This document shows, piece after piece, positions 32,808 to 37,114 of a stretch of DNA of 37,114 nt. Numbering within the stretch: position 1 is the first letter of the stretch; every line of letters starts with the position of its first letter. The stretch is from the NCBI GenBank assembly GCA_002690915.1, contig NZGF01000078.1, positions 1 to 37,114 of the forward strand, written 5' to 3'. Source of the stretch: Crocinitomicaceae bacterium (GTDB lineage Bacteria; Bacteroidota; Bacteroidia; Flavobacteriales_D; Sanyastnellaceae). The position numbers and the translations under genes were made by a program. The notes beneath the pieces are model-generated. The model worked only from the letters and a program-made list of their open reading frames with translations. It had not been told where the DNA came from and searched no databases.

Positions 32808-33742
32808 GAAAACTCACCCTCCTCCTTTTTGCTGTGGCGTTGGCCATGACATCGACCCAAGCTCAGCAACTACCGGTTCGAGCGACCGCGATGATGAATC
32901 CATTCCAGGACCACGCGGCGGCAGCGGGTGTTTTGGGATGCATGGACCTGCACATGGGGTTTCGCAACCAGTGGTCCGGCATTGATGGCGCACCGCAAAC
33001 ATCTTTCGTGAACCTTCACGGGCAAATGGAGGGACAGAACAACGACTTCCATGGCATCGGAATTCGGGTCGAGGACGATGCTGCAGGCGCGTGGGGCTAC
33101 ACCTCGGTTAACGCGGCATATGCGTACAACTTGCGCCTGTCGAGCGGTGCCCGATTGGCGGCAGGCATTAGCGCGGGATTTTTCCAACACCGACTGGAGT
33201 TCAGTTTGCTCGACATGCCGGAAGTCCAAGTGGCCAACGACCCTGCGGTATTTGGCGACCAGCAATTTATTGTTCCCATTTTGGATGCGAGCCTCTGGTA
33301 TTACGACCGGGATAAGTATGCTGGGCTGACCGTTCAAAACGTGACCCAGCCTTCCATGGAGAAGATCAGTCAGTTTGGAAAACTACGTCGGCAGTTGGTT
33401 GTTTTGGCGGGTTCAGAAGTGGAGTTGGACGGGCAGTGGATGTTCTTGCCATCAGCGCAAGTTCGCCTCGGTTCTGGGGTGCCTCCGGCGGCCGAGGTAC
33501 TTGGGTTGTTCAAGTACGACCAAGTGGTGGGCGTTGGACTGGGTTACCGTTCACAAAGCGCGCTGATTGTTGCGGCTCAGGCGAAGGTGTTGGACTACCT
33601 GAGCATCGGCTATGCCTATGAGCTCAACGTATCTCCATTGGCTGGTGCCGGGGGCGCCAACACCCATGAAATTGTGATTGGCATCAACGCGTGTTCCGGC
33701 CGTCCGGCGGGCCGCACCATTCCCTGCCCGGCCTACAACTGA
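32804..33742 (+). CDS. PorP/SprF-family type IX secretion membrane protein
   Basis: 312 residues. Signal peptide MRKLTLLLFAVALAMTSTQAQ. The rest is an outer-membrane beta-barrel-like sequence with PorP/SprF features: an early NPFQDHAAAAG segment, FRNQWSGI, then repeated amphipathic strands such as LRLSSGARLAAGISAGFFQH. SprF-type proteins are needed for T9SS export of SprB-like cargo with type B domains. The 4-nt overlap with the type B cargo gene marks it as the dedicated partner. One oddity is a C-terminal Cys-containing extension (INACSGRPAGRTIPCPAYN). Confidence 0.9.
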   Translation: MRKLTLLLFAVALAMTSTQAQQLPVRATAMMNPFQDHAAAAGVLGCMDLHMGFRNQWSGIDGAPQTSFVNLHGQMEGQNNDFHGIGIRVEDDAAGAWGYTSVNAAYAYNLRLSSGARLAAGISAGFFQHRLEFSLLDMPEVQVANDPAVFGDQQFIVPILDASLWYYDRDKYAGLTVQNVTQPSMEKISQFGKLRRQLVVLAGSEVELDGQWMFLPSAQVRLGSGVPPAAEVLGLFKYDQVVGVGLGYRSQSALIVAAQAKVLDYLSIGYAYELNVSPLAGAGGANTHEIVIGINACSGRPAGRTIPCPAYN

Positions 33743-33745
33743 TCC

Positions 33746-35224
33746 ATGAACGTCTACTCCAACAAACAACGTTGGAAGCGGGTGCTTCTCGTTGCTGCTG
33801 CGGTCATCGTGGTGGCAACGTTGTGGTATTCCAATGACATTGCGCAGCGGATTCGCGTGGAGGAGCAGACGAAGGTGAAGCTGTGGTCCGAGGCCATCGT
33901 GCAGCGCGCGGCGCTTGTGGGCTATACGCAGCAATTGTTCGAGGAACTCGGTGGCGAAGAACGCCAAAAGGCCGACCGCCTCGCCGATGCCTACCGCCTC
34001 ATCAACAACCCGCCCCGCGGGATGGACTTGACGTTCATCACGGATTACCTCTGGTCCAACAAAACCATTCCCGTCCTGATTTTTGACGAGAGCGACGAGT
34101 TGCTCTACCGTGTTAACGTGGATCAAGGGGACGACTTGGATTCCTTGAAGGCGACCATGCGTGCGGCCAACGTTCCGATTGTATTCAGCGACGTGGGTCA
34201 CACGATTTACTGGAACGAGAGTCTTCGTTTTAGCGAGCTTAAGGACGTGATGCAGGACCTCATTGATTCGTTTATCAGTGAGACGGTTCTGAATAGCGCC
34301 TCCGTCCCGGTTGTCATGACCGACAGTACTCGAACCGCGGTTGTTCATTATCAGCGCGTCGATTCGGCATCAGTCGCAGATCCGAACCGCCTTGCGGTGT
34401 TGCTTGCTGATATGTCCTCCTCCAACGATCCCATCGCCCTGGATTTACCTGGAGAGGGCCGTCAGTACATCTACTTCGCTGACTCCATCGTCTTAACACA
34501 ACTCCGCTACTACCCCTTAGTACAGCTCGTTTTGATCGCGGTCTTTGCGTTGGTGTCGTACCTGATATTTAGCAGCTTCCGGCGCGCAGAACAAGATCAG
34601 GTTTGGGTGGGCATGGCCAAAGAAACCGCCCACCAACTCGGCACGCCGCTCAGTTCGTTGATGGCGTGGGTTGGATTGCTCGAGGCGGAAGGTGTCCGCA
34701 CGGACTACCTCGGGGAAATGAACCGCGACATCGTGCGGCTCAATACGGTCGTTGACCGGTTTAGCAAGATTGGCTCGAAGCCTTTGCTCAAGGAGCACGA
34801 TGTGGCCGAAGTGGTCGCTGACACGGTCGAATACATGCGCCCTCGCGTTTCTAAAAACGTCGAGATGGTGTTTGATGCGCCCGCTGCTTCGGTAGCGTCA
34901 GCCCTGAGTCCACCCCTGTTTAGTTGGGTCCTCGAAAACCTCATTCGCAACGCTGTGGATGCCATGGACGGGGAGGGCACCATTGCCTTAACTGTTGAGG
35001 AATCTGAATCGGATGTGTTGGTGACTGTCAGCGACACCGGCCCTGGCATTCCTAAATCCAAGCGCAAAGAAATCTTCCAGCCTGGGTACACCACCAAAGC
35101 CCGCGGCTGGGGCCTCGGTCTGTCGCTTTGCAAGCGCATCATCGAGGAGTACCACGGGGGCCGCATCGAGGTGGGAGATGGTGACTCATGTGGAACGGAA
35201 TTTTCAATTGTCCTGACTTCATGA
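33746..35224 (+). CDS. Membrane sensor histidine kinase
   Basis: 492 residues. Membrane helices at about 12-28 and 256-277 enclose a periplasmic sensor domain of about 225 residues with no recognised family. The cytoplasmic part has an H-box MAKETAHQLGTPLSSLMAW (His296), an N-box ENLIRNAVDAMDG, and G-boxes DTGPGIPK and RGWGLGLSLCKRI. No HAMP domain is evident. No response regulator is adjacent, so it is an orphan here; the LytTR regulator some 25 kb away already has its own kinase. It lies 3 nt after the PorP/SprF-like gene and may be co-transcribed with it. Confidence 0.93.
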   Translation: MNVYSNKQRWKRVLLVAAAVIVVATLWYSNDIAQRIRVEEQTKVKLWSEAIVQRAALVGYTQQLFEELGGEERQKADRLADAYRLINNPPRGMDLTFITDYLWSNKTIPVLIFDESDELLYRVNVDQGDDLDSLKATMRAANVPIVFSDVGHTIYWNESLRFSELKDVMQDLIDSFISETVLNSASVPVVMTDSTRTAVVHYQRVDSASVADPNRLAVLLADMSSSNDPIALDLPGEGRQYIYFADSIVLTQLRYYPLVQLVLIAVFALVSYLIFSSFRRAEQDQVWVGMAKETAHQLGTPLSSLMAWVGLLEAEGVRTDYLGEMNRDIVRLNTVVDRFSKIGSKPLLKEHDVAEVVADTVEYMRPRVSKNVEMVFDAPAASVASALSPPLFSWVLENLIRNAVDAMDGEGTIALTVEESESDVLVTVSDTGPGIPKSKRKEIFQPGYTTKARGWGLGLSLCKRIIEEYHGGRIEVGDGDSCGTEFSIVLTS

Positions 35225-35237
35225 CAAAGCCATTGGA

Positions 35238-36515
35238 ATGAATAAACGGGACAGAAAAGAGGAGCTTTCAATGGTGGCATCATTGGATGTCAAGTCGCTT
35301 GTATGCGCATTGAAAGTGGAGGAGCAGAGTTGGACCAAGGCAGCCTCCCAGCGAGTGGGCCGCCGCAATTGGTTTATGACCGCGATCCGCTTGGTGAAGA
35401 CGACTTTGAATTACAAGGTATTCTGGCGCTCGAATCATGAGAGCGAGGTTGATGTCCTCGTCATTGGCTACTCCCTCAACCAATGTCATTCATTATCACC
35501 TGTTGTGGATGAGCTAAAATCTGCAGGGCTGTCAGTGTTATATGAGGAACTTGTTGAGAAGGGACATTCCCATTGGTTTGATGGATTGAATCGCTTTCAG
35601 GCGCTAGTGAAGACCGTGACGTTTTTAAAAATGCATCCGGGTGCTCGGGCCCTGGACCGCTCTTTTGACATCAACGTGTATAAGGCGTTCAGGAACGCAC
35701 GGATTACTCACGAAAGCTTCAAGCAGGTAAATCCTGCTTACCTGCTGGTTTCAAATGACCATACCCCCCGTAATTTGTTAATAGCGGCATGTGCTCGGTT
35801 TCTAAACGTGCCGTCCGGGTATGTTCAACACGCCCATGTGACCTTCAACTTCCCTTCACCACGGTATTTTACTGACTTGTTTTTGGACGGACCGATTGCA
35901 GCGCGCGTGTATAATCAATTAACGGAAGGGCTGGCTCGCCCTCCCCAGCTTCACCAGGTTGGGCCGGTCAGATTTCAAAATCACAAGCGAAGCCCCAATG
36001 GTTTGAAGGGCGAACAAAGGGCCTGTATTGGCATCGGTATGGATTATCAGTGCAATCTTATGCAGGCCAGTGACTTTCGGGCCCTGCAGGCATATCCTGC
36101 GCGTTTTGCGGTTAGATTCCATCCAAGAACCGCGGCCAAACTAAAGTCTTCTACGATGGCGAGTTTCCATAAATATGGAATTGACATTGTTGACTTTGAT
36201 GATTCCAGCGCTGAGGCATTTCTATCACAGATCAGCAGTTTAATTACGGGCACGTCGAGCATTGTGCTCGATGCCGCGCACCAAGGGGTGCCATCTTTTG
36301 TTTTGCGAAATAAATCTGATTATTATGGCTTTATTCAGGAAGGGTTGGTTCAGAACGCAGAGACGCTTCCAGAGACCTTTGAGCTGTTTAATAGAATGAT
36401 TGATCAAATAGGCCTAGAAGATGGGCTAGGGCAGTATTTTGCGCAAGACATCGCTGCAAAAGAGATGCCATCAGCACGGGTGAGCAGAATAATACATCGA
36501 AGGGTTTTATCATAA
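35238..36515 (+). CDS. GT-B-like surface-glycan protein of unknown specificity
   Basis: 425 residues (ATG 35238), or 414 if the ATG at 35271, preceded by AGGAG at 6 nt, is the true start. There is no signal peptide or membrane helix. The C-terminal half has VRFHPRT and ITGTSSIVLDAAHQGVPSFV, the pattern of nucleotide-binding domains in GT-B and CDP-glycerol-transferase/KpsC/KpsS-like enzymes. The N-terminal half has the Rossmann-like VDVLVIGYSL. It precedes a pseB-like gene, so it probably transfers or builds a sugar on a surface polysaccharide; donor and acceptor are unknown. I cannot name the family with certainty. Confidence 0.6.
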   Translation: MNKRDRKEELSMVASLDVKSLVCALKVEEQSWTKAASQRVGRRNWFMTAIRLVKTTLNYKVFWRSNHESEVDVLVIGYSLNQCHSLSPVVDELKSAGLSVLYEELVEKGHSHWFDGLNRFQALVKTVTFLKMHPGARALDRSFDINVYKAFRNARITHESFKQVNPAYLLVSNDHTPRNLLIAACARFLNVPSGYVQHAHVTFNFPSPRYFTDLFLDGPIAARVYNQLTEGLARPPQLHQVGPVRFQNHKRSPNGLKGEQRACIGIGMDYQCNLMQASDFRALQAYPARFAVRFHPRTAAKLKSSTMASFHKYGIDIVDFDDSSAEAFLSQISSLITGTSSIVLDAAHQGVPSFVLRNKSDYYGFIQEGLVQNAETLPETFELFNRMIDQIGLEDGLGQYFAQDIAAKEMPSARVSRIIHRRVLS

Positions 36516-36560
36516 AAAGCTTGAATACCGAAACCCGAGCAATTGATGAAACGTAAATAA

Positions 36561-37114
<554 letters not shown>

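Noticed and set aside
33551-34348. 265-codon antisense ORF across the PorP/SprF and kinase genes
   Set aside because: It shadows two clearly real genes and shows no family motif or signal peptide.

Overview
The window is a compact, gene-dense chromosomal fragment of a Bacteroidota bacterium, most likely a marine or aquatic member of the order Flavobacteriales. The evidence is several exported proteins with type IX secretion (T9SS) C-terminal sorting domains, a PorP/SprF-type T9SS membrane protein, a DUF4175-type coiled-coil membrane protein upstream of ybeY and mnmG, a peroxiredoxin/thioredoxin/DUF6952-like operon, and promoter-like sites of the Bacteroidota form TTG/TTA-N19-20-TAnnTTTG. No rRNA, tRNA, CRISPR array, transposase or phage gene was seen. 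All calls are by eye from sequence motifs and family memory; no database search was possible.

Layout. 1-1132 (minus): a truncated BspA/DUF285 25-residue-repeat surface protein, divergent from a GH30 lipoprotein glucosidase (1271-2731), with a CRP-like palindrome between them. 2738-3820 (minus): a secreted alpha/beta hydrolase with a T9SS tail. 4005-5194: the peroxiredoxin, CGNC thioredoxin and DUF6952-like operon, followed by a T9SS protein with two carbohydrate-binding-like modules (5259-6533). 6535-12683 (minus): an aldo/keto reductase, then a MORN-repeat protein / six-PAS histidine kinase / LytTR regulator operon that ends in a hairpin terminator. 13046-14974: one continuous reading frame joining ribose-5-phosphate isomerase B to an exported M28 peptidase. 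14952-17656 (minus): a TlpA-like lipoprotein translationally coupled behind an ALDH7-family dehydrogenase. 17845-24001 (minus): DUF4175, RsbW-like ATPase, ybeY and mnmG.

Two parS-like centromere palindromes lie at the 3' end of mnmG (17827-17842, a perfect consensus) and inside it (18531-18546). They suggest that the fragment lies in the ParB-loading, origin-proximal part of the chromosome.

24111-29174 holds two large exported proteins facing tail to tail: a lamin-tail/OB-like/PKD T9SS protein and an endonuclease/exonuclease/phosphatase protein with a dockerin-like tail. Together they carry the parts of ExeM/NucH-type extracellular nucleases. 29222-31797 holds a DMT permease, hemW and a free-standing biotin carrier. 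31800-33742 is a T9SS type B cargo with its PorP/SprF partner, followed by a membrane histidine kinase. The right edge (35238-37114) enters a surface-glycan cluster, with a GT-B-like protein and a pseB-like UDP-GlcNAc 4,6-dehydratase cut by the window end.

Most of the exported proteins fit a lifestyle of degrading extracellular polymers (glucan, ester, nucleic acid) at the cell surface. The cytosolic genes are core housekeeping: tRNA modification, rRNA maturation, redox defence and haem-related functions.
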